NCBI RefSeq assembly: GCF_040954645.1
Contig: NC_092807.1
Coordinates: forward strand, 77,516,021-77,580,020
DNA: 64,000 nucleotides
Direction: 5' to 3'
Source: Diabrotica undecimpunctata
Lineage: Eukaryota; Arthropoda; Insecta; Coleoptera; Chrysomelidae
Position 1 is the first letter of the stretch. Every line of letters starts with the position of its first letter. Below the pieces are notes generated by a model. It worked only from the letters and a program-made list of their open reading frames with translations, had not been told where the DNA came from and made no database searches. A program made the translations under genes and the position numbers. Positions 55,798 through 64,000 of the stretch are shown here, one piece after another.

Positions 55798-56005
55798 GTT
55801 CATTGACCCCTTGACCGATCGTTGATCCCTTGACCGATCGTTGATCCCTTGACCGGTCATTGATCCCTTGACCGATCGTTGATCGCTTGACCGGTCGTTG
55901 ACCCCTTGACCGGCTATTGACCCCTTGACCGGCTATTGACCCCTTGACCGGTCGTTGATCCCTTGACCTCGACCCTTCGTTGACCCCTTGACCGGTCGTT
56001 GACCT
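55798..56005. repeat. Subterminal minisatellite, right end
   Basis: About ten copies of a 19-20 bp unit of the type TTGACCCCTTGACCGGTCG, with variants GACCGATCG and GACCGGCTA. The self-complementary core GACCGGTC makes each unit a potential protein-binding palindrome. The left end keeps two units. Confidence 0.9.
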
Positions 56006-56284
56006 CGTCAGTGGTGGGGGGTATGCGATGTGGTGGGGTGTATACAAAAGGGTGGGGGTCGGTGGTGGGGGGTATACGAACGGTGCGGCTAGAACTCTCA
56101 CCCCTTACCTCACCATTGGAGGGGGTATAATAATGGTGTGGGGTCGGTGGTGGGGGGTATACGAACGGTGCGGCTAGAACTCTCACCCCTTACCTCACCA
56201 TTGGAAGGGGGTATAATAATGGTGGGGGGGTCGGTGGTGGGGGTATACGAACGGTGCGGCTAGAACTCTCATTTGCCCTCTACT
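55798..56284. repeat. Polinton right terminal inverted repeat
   Basis: Inverse of 37290-37535 but twice as long: ten-unit minisatellite, then three copies of the GTATACGAACGGTGCGGCTA subrepeat (56073, 56157, 56244), ending ATTTGCCCTCTACT. ORFs called across it on the minus strand are translations of repeats. Confidence 0.9.
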
Positions 56285-56290
56285 CACTAC

Positions 56291-57200
56291 ATCGTTAGCA
56301 TACAACAGGCACCAAGGGATATCTCCTTGAAATGTTTTCGTTAATTTTTCCAACACTAATTAGAAGAGATAAGGGATTAGCACTGACCCCTGATGTAATA
56401 CTATTCTCAAATGAAATTTATCAGTCTTACCCTCACTTGTTCTAACATTAGTTTTCCATTACTCGCCTTATGATAAAAATTGCATCCGTTGTTGATTTGC
56501 CTTGCATGAATTTAAACTGATTTCCTAATATTTCAGTTTCTTCCTTTATCCTACTATCAATTATTCTCTCCCACAGTTTCATGGTGTGACAGAGTAGTTT
56601 TAGGGCTCTATAGTTTGTACAGAGTTTACCATCTACTTTGTTTTTGTATACAGGTACTAAAATGCTACTTCTCCATTCATCCGGTATTCGCCTTACTTTC
56701 AAAATTCTATTAAATAGTCCTGTTAGCCAACTTGTTCCTGATTTTCCTAATGCTGATCATATATATCCAGGGATGCCATCAGGACCTATGCCTTTTCTTT
56801 TTTCATCTTATGTAGCTCTTGAATTACTTCCGCGGTCGTCATTTTCGGCACCATTGCTATTACTGTCTCTGTTGCCTCTATAGATGCTTTCTCAAACTCT
56901 TCGTTTAATTGGTCGTTAAAGAACTCCTTCCAGCGATTTTTTACATCCTTTTCTTGCATAAATAGTTTAATGTATTTATCTCGTATACATTTAATCTGAT
57001 TAAAATCTTTGGTTTTCTTTGCTCCACTTTTAGCAATTTTGTATATGTTTTTTTCTTAGTACTCAGTTCATTGTACAGCTTTTCATACGCTGCTACCTTA
57101 GATTGTGCTACCGCTACTTTTGCTTCCTCTTTATCTATTTGATACTTTTGATAATCTTAGTCTGATATTTTTTCTTGTCCCTCCTTATATAATCTTCTCT
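56291..57200 (-). pseudogene. RT gene split by the Polinton, upstream half
   Basis: On the minus strand the decayed protein reads through a PDGIPGYI-like block near 56770, IPDEWRSSILVPVYKNK (56640-56690), TMKLWERIID and FMQGKSTTDAIFI, then GSVLIPYLF and finally CLLYANDVV right at the Polinton edge. ANDV replaces the usual ADDI/V catalytic box. These blocks are typical of RTE-like non-LTR RTs. The 5' part (57000-57200) is badly decayed. Continuation at 37130-37289. Confidence 0.8.
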
Positions 57201-57689
57201 TGTCTTTTATATTGTCTTAAACATTGTCTGACTATCTATATTTACCAATTTTTAAGTCAATTTCCTGAGATGTTTTCAAGTATTTTAGTTACACCCTCTT
57301 TAATAATTTTTGACACATTTCTCCAAATTTCATTATGACCTTTTTCCATATTCCAACACATTCTTTTTTATTTCCGTTCTAAATTGAACTACTTTGTCGC
57401 TTGTTAACGTCAATTAATTGTTTTTGTGACTATCCTCGATATTTTGGTTTTATTTCATATTTTACTTGTATATCTAGTACCAGCACTTTATGCTGTTGGC
57501 TTACAGTTTCACTAATTATTACTTTAGAGTCTTTAAATAAGGGATTGGCTTACGATCCATATTTGGAATTGATTTTGTCTGTTTTTGAATTGGATAAGTT
57601 GGCTTTCTCTTTTCTAAAAGCATGTACTAACAGTGGACTAGATATGGCCACTGTTAGTACATGCTACTGCTAATTCCAGCATATTATCT
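57201..57689. other. No recognised gene
   Basis: T-rich plus-strand sequence with short ORFs of low complexity; possibly more of the decayed non-LTR element on the minus strand. Contains the hairpin at 57619-57665. Confidence 0.4.
57619..57665. repeat. Perfect 18-bp-arm hairpin
   Basis: AGCATGTACTAACAGTGG (57619-57636) and its exact reverse complement (57648-57665) surround an 11-base loop. In sequence this old, a perfect 18-bp palindrome suggests recent formation or a small element's end. Confidence 0.9.
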
Positions 57690-58380
57690 GCCATATTATT
57701 TGCTGCTAATAGCATTCTTCTATAGCATTCTAATATTTCATCTATAGATTAAATCCGTATAGCAAATAGATATTTTTCACTTACTCGGAGAAATAATATT
57801 TTAACATACAAAATCCTATAAAATGGCCAAAACCTTCCTTGCATATTTTATTCACTTATAAGGGACAGCAGCAATCAGTACCATAATAAGGCGTATAGTC
57901 CTGGACTGGCTAATCGTTGGATAATAGGAAGCATGAGTGTAGCAGTTTTAATGTTTTCGGGACTGCTACCTGGTATCGGGGAGCAGAGATATCAGTACCA
58001 AGTTATTGCATATATGAATTGTTGCTTGAACTTTATTATTATTAAACAGCACTTTATAAACACCACTATATTCTATAACACAAGAAACACTGTGTTATAA
58101 AACAGTCGAATAATATACAGATTCCCAATTCAAATATTCAAAAAATTAAAGAACAGCTTACTAAAATAGAAATCGCCTATTTAAAATGCAATCCATTAAT
58201 GGCCCAAGGTACCAAGCACTTCTAGCATATGGTAATGATATTGATCTTATAAGAAACTCTCTCCCTTCTGCGACATCTTCAACAAAGTGAAGAGAACACG
58301 CAAAATGTTTTATTTAAAACCAACAAAATGAAAAACAAATACAAGCGAATCAACAGAAGAGAGCAATTCAATCTAGATCG
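57690..58380 (-). repeat. Repeat body C, copy 4 (inverted, partial)
   Basis: Matches 12600-13450 in reverse. Its first 320 bases also match 36390-36710, so the same piece of the repeat lies in direct orientation on both sides of the RT/Polinton block, at roughly 15% difference by eye. Confidence 0.75.
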
Positions 58381-58384
58381 TGGA

Positions 58385-58520
58385 TAAAACAAGTGATGTT
58401 TTTATCTAAGGGGATGTCATAGAATTTTTGGAGAAATGTTCTCTAATTTAATATGTCGTAAGCGGCATTTAGATTGACAAATACTACCCCTAATACCTGA
58501 TATCTTTCGTACCCGTTGTT
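58385..58520 (-). pseudogene. Jockey-like RT motif A relic
   Basis: The minus strand encodes GYERYQVLGVVFVNLNAAYDILN, related to the relics in body C (see 19580-20310) though joined to other sequence here. Preceded by a short inverted CAACAACGGGTACG motif near 58515-58545. Confidence 0.65.
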
Positions 58521-58879
58521 GATTTTTGCAACAACGGGTACGTTATTACATACTTTATAAGTATTACGAATAAAAATAAATAAGCAAGAAGAATGTATGT
58601 GTACTATATTTAAACCAAGTGACAGAAAAAAGAATATTATACATACATCTACTTCTAAATTAAAAATTATAATCCTGACAACGCAAGATACAAAAAAACA
58701 ATGATTTAACATTGAAAATAATGATAGCTTGCACAAGCGACAAAGTATTTAAAACGATAAGGCCGAACATATTATATGTAATTGTAATAGATATGTTGGC
58801 TAAAATTATTATATCTAATAGAAATATTATATCTGGGTAATGACTCACTACTGATTGCTAGTATTTGTCATAAGTGTAT
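58521..58879. other. No recognised gene
   Basis: AT-rich sequence without convincing ORF or repeat match. Confidence 0.4.
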
Positions 58880-59549
58880 CCACGTGTTTATGTGTATCTA
58901 AAGTATAGTAGTATATTGAATTCCCTACATTAAAAAATCGAAATATTTAAATTAGACAGTAAAAAATTATAATTTTAAGATTGATTTATAAATTATTATA
59001 ATTTAAATTTTACTGCTTGATGAAACAAATATTGTGAGTCATACACTGTAGCAATCGAAACATCGGAACGTACATTTATAATATAATAAATGTTTCAGTG
59101 CCAATGCATTAAAAAAAATACTAGTACATAAAAATGGACACTTGCCTTTTCAAAGTTTATAATAGACACTCATTTCAGTTTATCTATAATTCAAGCAAGT
59201 AATATAAATTACCACCATAAAATATTTAACTACATTAACCAAGTACGTATTTGTGAAATTTCTCGATGACTAAATTGATTGATATTTAAATAAATTTGAA
59301 GTTCCAAAACGTACCTGCTGTAAAATTTAAAAATCTACGACTAATCAAATTATTGGCAACATCGGAGGAGTTTAGTTGTGTACGCAAAGAAATGTATACG
59401 GATCCCAAAAGTGTTTTAATCTATTACGGAGTCCACTTAATCCGACGTGTTGGTCGGAGTCCACATAAAGCGCTACCCAGATAAGTGTATATTCGCCTGG
59501 AGTTAGTATAATACCGTTTTAGTACGGAGCCCTCATTAACCGCTAGATC

Positions 59550-59550
<1 letters not shown>
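58880..59550 (-). repeat. Repeat arm B, copy 3 (inverted)
   Basis: Reverse complement of arm B, ending CATTAACCGCTAGATCT directly before (AT)n. Keeps the spaced GGAGTCCAC, GGAGTTAG and GGAGCC words. More diverged than the other two B copies. Confidence 0.85.

Positions 59551-59612
<62 letters not shown>
59551..59612. repeat. (AT)n microsatellite
   Basis: AT dinucleotides between inverted arm B and the 3' end of the Penelope-like element. Confidence 0.95.
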
Positions 59613-59615
<3 letters not shown>

Positions 59616-59719
59616 GAAAAGGAGTACGACCGTCAATCCAAAATAAACTGAGGTACACTCGAAGAGTGGTGGGTTTTTCGGTCAAAGTGGAGAAATAAAA
59701 GACAAAGAAGGTGGCTACT

Positions 59720-59775
59720 TCATCTATTTATTGAAGACGTTTCGCTTTCTGCTCAGAAAGCATCATCAGTTCATC
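59720..59775 (-). ncRNA. Hammerhead ribozyme-like motif
   Basis: On the minus strand: CTGATGA (59769-59763), one extra base, a 7-bp stem GCTTTCT/AGAAAGC with loop GAGC, then GAAA (59743-59740) and CGTC. This is the conserved core order of a hammerhead. Such ribozymes are known in the terminal repeats of Penelope-like elements. Stems I and III are not obvious, so activity is uncertain. Confidence 0.55.
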
Positions 59776-60806
59776 TAAAAAGAACAATATGAAACCAAAC
59801 ATCCATAGAGAAGTTACAATAAAAGTGTGTTACCTTACAAAGACATGTAGCAGTCAATGATGTTAAAAATATGAAAAAGCTTACGAAACTGGACATTTAG
59901 AGTAAAGTTGTATAAATCAATTAATTGAAACTTGGTATAGTTTGCAATTTAACAAAATTAGCACAGCAAAAGAACATGTGATAAACATACATGTATATAA
60001 AAAAGTTATTATAAAAACTTAAGTAAAAAACATTAAGATTTATTTTAAAGTGTAAAGAACTAGAAAGATCATGAGAAACCACTTCCAACAATTTATTTAA
60101 TTATTTAGATTTTAAATTTAACTTTAGGTAACATTATAAGTTATTTAAATTAATTTAGTATAAAGATAAAATGAAGTTACCAGTCTTAAGCTTACTGAGT
60201 CTCGCCGATAAATGAATTTACAGGTTTAACACCCACGCAAACAACGTGAATAGAGATGGCCTTGAGGTCAAAATGACAAGAACAGCAAGGCGAACTACCA
60301 ACCTCTATGTAATAGGGCGGTATATTCAAAGAATGTGATAAATTTGGTTGACAACTTGTCGTTAAAAAATCAAACAATGAAAGGAAAAGGTGGTTAAGAT
60401 CACCATTTATCCTACAGTGATTAATTTGTCAACAAAGAACAAAGCATGCGAAGTCAATCAAAATATTATATATTATAATAATATGACGTCACTGGTTAGC
60501 CAGCTAACAGGTGAAGATTAATACAACTTCCACAGTCCAAAGGTTCAAATCATTTCGGACCGTAATGAAAAAGATTCTATAAATCAATTTCAGTTTAAAA
60601 TTTTATCAACCAAGTTTATCAAAAAGAACAATTACTTAATTATGTAAAAGTGATATTGACAAATAGTTAATAAAATGTAAGTTGATGAATCTAAGTTTAA
60701 GAAAGAATAATTTATTTTATTTTATTTTTATTTAAATTTATTATATGAAAATATGATAAGAAAAAACCCATTGTGGGACAAAATTTAAGTAAACAACATA
60801 TCAGGC
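59776..60806 (-). other. 3' untranslated part of Penelope-like element
   Basis: No gene; AT-rich with scattered short ORFs. The motif at 59720-59775 lies at its far end. Confidence 0.5.
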
Positions 60807-62127
60807 CTAATTCTGCAAAATTAATGCATGATAAATTTGGCTCAAATTACTAATGTCGGTTCTCTTATTAAGGGTATTTGGATGTTTTAATATTGAACAC
60901 ATTTCTAAAAACTGTCTTTTAACGAGATTACGTTCAGTGCCAAGAATTTTAACTTCATTAAAGTTTACTTCGTGCTTAGTGCTAATAGCATGTTGGGCAA
61001 GAGCACAAGTATGTTTAGATAAATTAATATCACTGCGGTGTGTCGTAAGACGTCCTCTCAGTGATCTCCCTGTCTGACCGATGTAACATGAGTCACACTC
61101 AGCACAAGGTATATGATATATTACATTAACTTGTTCCAGAAGGGACAGAGGTGTTTTAGTTTTAGAAAACAAATTCCTGACAGTCTTAGCATTCTTAATT
61201 GCAATTTTAACCGGTACATTGTTCTGTTTGTACAGTTTAACGAGTTTCTCAGTAACTTGAGAAAAATAAGGTAACGATGAGTAATGGGTAGTTGGATTTC
61301 CAAGTACAGTATTAGGCAGAACAGTGTTGTTAATTGAATTATTTGATATTATTCTAAGTTGGTCACCATTGGGTATGTCATTTAAAGAAGAACCATAGCT
61401 TTGAATGAAAAGGTATTTATTAATAAGGGAGGATGGATAGGAATTCTCAATCAGAATATTCTTAAGTAATTGTAGGGATTCCCTTCGATTAATCGGATGT
61501 GTCAGTCTATTTACCCTGCAGCTTAAAGCTTTAATAAGGTTTAATTTGTATTTAAAGGGATGACAAGAGTGGTAGTTGAGAAACCTATTAGAGGCCATTG
61601 GTTTCCTGTACCAACTTGTAGTTAGGGTGATATCTCCCATTCTAATGACACGCATGTCTAAGAAGGGAATACTATTTGTGTTGGAGTCCTCAAGTTCAAC
61701 AGTGAACTGTAAGTGAGGATCAAACTCATTGAATAAAGACAAGGTGGCCTGAATCTTGTCTGGAGGTAAGGCTAGTAATAAGTCATCAACATACCGTTTA
61801 ATAAAAGGGATTTGAAAATCTAAAAGACCCAAACGGTCAGATACTAAATCATCCAGTACATAATTAACCAGGATGGGAGAGATTGAGGAACCCATAGGTG
61901 TCCCAAAGATTTGAAGGTAATATTTGTCGTTGAAGACCAAAAAATTAGTGTCAAATATTAATTGTAAAAGTTCTGCAAATACATCCCAGGATACAGGACA
62001 GTTAGGTTGGATGGAGTTCCAGTGATTTCTTAAGGAGGTAATAACGCTAGAAAGAGGTAAATTAGTGAAAAGAGATACCACATCAAAACTCACTAAAATG
62101 TAGCCTTGTGGAAGTTCAAAATTATGT
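60807..62127 (-). pseudogene. Penelope RT and GIY-YIG endonuclease, 5' truncated
   Basis: 428 uninterrupted codons, plus about 11 upstream. RT palm motifs: FDVVSLFTN (residues 3-11), GTPMGSSISPIL (64-75) and catalytic YVDD (101-104). A linker precedes a C-terminal GIY-YIG endonuclease from about residue 324 (VIYHIPCAECDSCYIGQTGR, then LRGRLTTHRSD), with the CxxC insertion characteristic of Penelope-like elements. RT copies element RNA; the GIY-YIG domain nicks the target. Long intact frame implies recent insertion. The N-terminal RT fingers are lost, so the copy is dead through truncation, not decay. Confidence 0.93.
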
Positions 62128-62439
62128 TATATACTATACACTACTATACTATATACTATGTTAATATATACTATATAAATATATACTATATAAATTTATA
62201 TATACTATATAAATTAAAATTTCAAATCAAAATTGTTGTTCTATATCTCCTGATAAATATTTCTATCTTTTCTGAAGCAATTAAAAAAAAACTTTGTTGA
62301 TAAAGAAAAACTGACGAATGGAAAAAAAAACTATCTCTCTGATGATGAGTTGTCCAAATCCTTGTTCCTTGTAGCCTACACTATCTATTCTTAGCAGTTC
62401 CCTAGGTAATCAGCAATCTTACAACAAATTATTGCGAGC

Positions 62440-62443
<4 letters not shown>
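62128..62443. repeat. LTR fragment upstream of (AT)n
   Basis: From about 62215 it resembles 62870-63070, a part of the LTR that follows (shared CTCTGATGATGAGT, CCAAATCCTTGTTCCTTGTA, GTAATCAGCAATCTTAC), and is cut off by (TA)n. 62128-62215 is simple TATACTA-rich sequence. Confidence 0.65.

Positions 62444-62491
<48 letters not shown>
62444..62491. repeat. (AT)n microsatellite
   Basis: AT dinucleotides directly before a long terminal repeat. Confidence 0.95.
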
Positions 62492-62494
<3 letters not shown>

Positions 62495-62497
<3 letters not shown>

Positions 62498-63867
62498 GAT
62501 ATTTAAAGTCTTGATGCGCCAAGCAATAATTAGCTAATTAATTTTTTTTTAATAATTAATATTATTTAAATGATATGATTATGACTCTATCACAATTTTT
62601 AATTCTTTTATCTCAGGGTTACATTCGTGCTTCAATATCTATGCTATTACATGTGAAAGGTAAGGTCCAGAGAATACCGGAATAATAAAAAACACATATG
62701 ATCTAACACTATATATTGAAATAAAAATAATGAAATAATTCACACTCAAAAGTTTTCAATAAACAAATCTCATATAAGGATTCTCAAAGTTTTGTTCTCC
62801 GTACGTGAACAATCAAAATTTATGGTACAAACAATATTAATTGAAATCTCAAAATTCCGAACTATTCTAACTCTCCTAATCCAAATATTTATATCCTTTC
62901 TAAATTACGTGTAAAAATTGTGTTATCAATAAAAGAAAAAACTGCAGAAAACAAAATTATCTCTCTCTGATGATGAGTGGTCCAAATCCTTGTTCCTTGT
63001 AGATTATATTATCTCCTCTCAACCGCTCCCTATGTAATCAGCAATCTTACATCAGATTGTTGCAAGTATATCGTCCTTAATGATCTCCTTCAAAAGCACA
63101 AATCATTCAAATTATGATAGCCTTTCTCCTCTCGATAAACTGAATCTCTCGTTGGCCCGAGTGAAAAATTGACTCTTGGAATATCTTCTCTTTACGATAA
63201 ACTGAATCTCTCGTTGGCCTGAACAGTGACTCTTGGAATATAAGTAGAGAAATATGACTTACAATATTTTGTTGTTTCAGCTTCTGTCAGATACACTAAC
63301 TCCACAAAAACTCACTAACATTCAACACTACTGCTTGCTACATTTCGGGAACCGACAGAGAACAAACACTGTTCTTTCTTGAAGACTTGGAAACCAACTG
63401 CCTATATTTTCTCTCTCCTCAATCTAGCTAAACTTTCCTTATCCCACCTTTTTCAATCTCCGCCAATCAAAACTCGTCACAATTCCCCATTTTTTCATTT
63501 CGATAACAAACAAATTTTTACCTATAATTATAAAATTTCCTAAAACTTATTTACAAATATTATTTTCTATAATTCTTAAAACTAACAAAAACCTCTTTAT
63601 AAAATATCTTCTATTGTCTTTAATCACTGCACTAATGTATTTGTAAAAACCCGTTTCAATTTGTCTTTTGTTTCACTTAAACTTATGCGGGTCAACTGAA
63701 ATATTACAAAGAAATAATTTATGTAAAGCTTACTTTTTGTTTAGTACAGATAATCCAAGAATTTAATAACTTTCCTTCTTAGAAATGTTTGTTGGTTATA
63801 CTTTCTGAATTATTTTAATTTTTTGTTGAACTTTGAAATATTTTAAACAAACCAATATATCATAACA
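62495..63867 (+). mobile_element. Putative LTR (1373 bp)
   Basis: Starts TGTGATATTT and ends CATAACA, the same style of ends as the LTRs at 3315 and 8283 read on the minus strand (TGTGACAA...CATAACA), and the last 30 bases resemble them. A 5' LTR in plus orientation, or a solo LTR. It contains an internal duplicate of a motif (AAACTGAATCTCTCGTTGGCC at about 63137 and 63201). The second LTR, if any, lies outside the window. Confidence 0.6.
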
Positions 63868-64000
63868 AATCCCCGCCATTTGATCTGCCGAAAACTCTTT
63901 GTTAAATTTTAAAATGACAAAAGTTTTCCAGGATCAAATCATTTCACTATGTTATTAAAATCTACTTATGATACTGATAAATGTCGTGAATGTTAAAATA
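63868..64000 (+). other. Sequence after the LTR
   Basis: ATCCCCGCCATTTGATCTGCC follows the LTR end. It lacks an obvious TGG-type primer-binding site, so whether this is the element's interior is unresolved. Confidence 0.3.

Larger units (their letters stand above)
37290..56284. mobile_element. Maverick/Polinton element, 19 kb
   Basis: An 18,995-bp self-synthesising, virus-like DNA transposon. Its ends are terminal inverted repeats starting AGTAGAGGGCAAAT, flanked by CACCAC (37284-37289) and CACTAC (56285-56290), the 6-bp target duplication expected for this class, with one base changed. It carries family B DNA polymerase, retroviral-type integrase, packaging ATPase, adenovirus-type protease, capsid candidates and accessory genes on both strands. 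Polymerase and capsid genes are broken, so it is a decayed but nearly full-length copy. A non-LTR fragment is nested at 47880-48520. Confidence 0.96.
59613..62127 (-). mobile_element. 5'-truncated Penelope-like element
   Basis: Minus-strand element with RT plus GIY-YIG endonuclease ORF (60807-62093) and about 1.2 kb of 3' sequence containing a hammerhead-like motif. Reading frame (LPQGYILVSFDVV) extends upstream of the called start to about 62127, where it ends in unrelated AT-rich sequence, so the 5' half of RT and any upstream terminal repeat are missing. The 3' edge abuts (AT)n. Confidence 0.88.

Noticed and set aside
55798..56005. CRISPR-like array
   Set aside because: The roughly 20-bp units are head-to-tail without unique spacers, no cas genes are present and the DNA is eukaryotic.
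55724..56186. Minus-strand ORFs with proline- and Gly/Arg-rich repeats in the right Polinton end
   Set aside because: They are read-through of the terminal subrepeats and the GACCGGTC minisatellite; overlapping frames give the same pattern. The same applies to 37270-37502 on the left.
59613..62127. Retron or group II intron for the RT with GIY-YIG
   Set aside because: The RT/GIY-YIG order with the CxxC insert and the eukaryotic setting fit Penelope-like elements; no intron ribozyme domains are visible.

Overview
The window is eukaryotic, AT-rich and almost entirely transposon-derived. The element set (Maverick/Polinton, piggyBac, non-LTR retrotransposons of endonuclease/RT type, Ty3/Gypsy-like LTR elements, a Penelope-like element) is typical of a large arthropod genome. 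An insect, perhaps a beetle, is my inference from the families; no host gene is visible to confirm it.

Layout. (1) 1-9695: the right arm ('A') of a long repeat, then an (AT)n tract into which two near-identical solo LTRs (1047-2121, 2181-3253) and a 6.4-kb internally deleted LTR retrotransposon (3315-9695) are stacked. (2) 9714-36710: three copies, two direct and one inverted, of a long repeat I call B-C-A. B and A are arms meeting at an (AT)n tract; C is a multi-kb body with old RT relics. Copies are interrupted by a 2.3-kb non-LTR element (13870-16162), a 975-bp non-LTR 3' end with an 11-bp target duplication (29840-30814) and a piggyBac (31078-33489). Uninterrupted sister copies show the empty sites. 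(3) 37290-56284: a 19-kb Polinton with 6-bp target duplications, inserted inside the catalytic box of an older RT gene on the minus strand. (4) 56285-64000: the other half of that RT, another C/B repeat copy, a 5'-truncated Penelope-like element with a hammerhead-like motif, and an LTR that again abuts an (AT)n tract.

Polinton content. Replication and integration: protein-primed family B DNA polymerase (51058-54944) and chromodomain integrase (39612-40538). Virion-like module: packaging ATPase, adenovirus-type protease, PLA2/core protein, minor and major capsid candidates, and a 52-residue protein in a stop/start overlap between the capsid genes. Also present: a conserved 'TPGLYEL' protein, a small membrane protein, a possible PC4-like ssDNA-binding protein, several unknown proteins and a gene with two well-formed introns. 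Polymerase, both capsid genes and some others carry frameshifts or stops, so the copy cannot act by itself, although integrase, ATPase and the PLA2/core ORF are intact. A non-LTR fragment is nested in it.

The most unusual features are the arms around (AT)n tracts that act as boundaries and landing sites for other elements, the asymmetric Polinton ends (satellite-like subrepeats and an inverted remnant of a terminal gene), and the spliced accessory gene.
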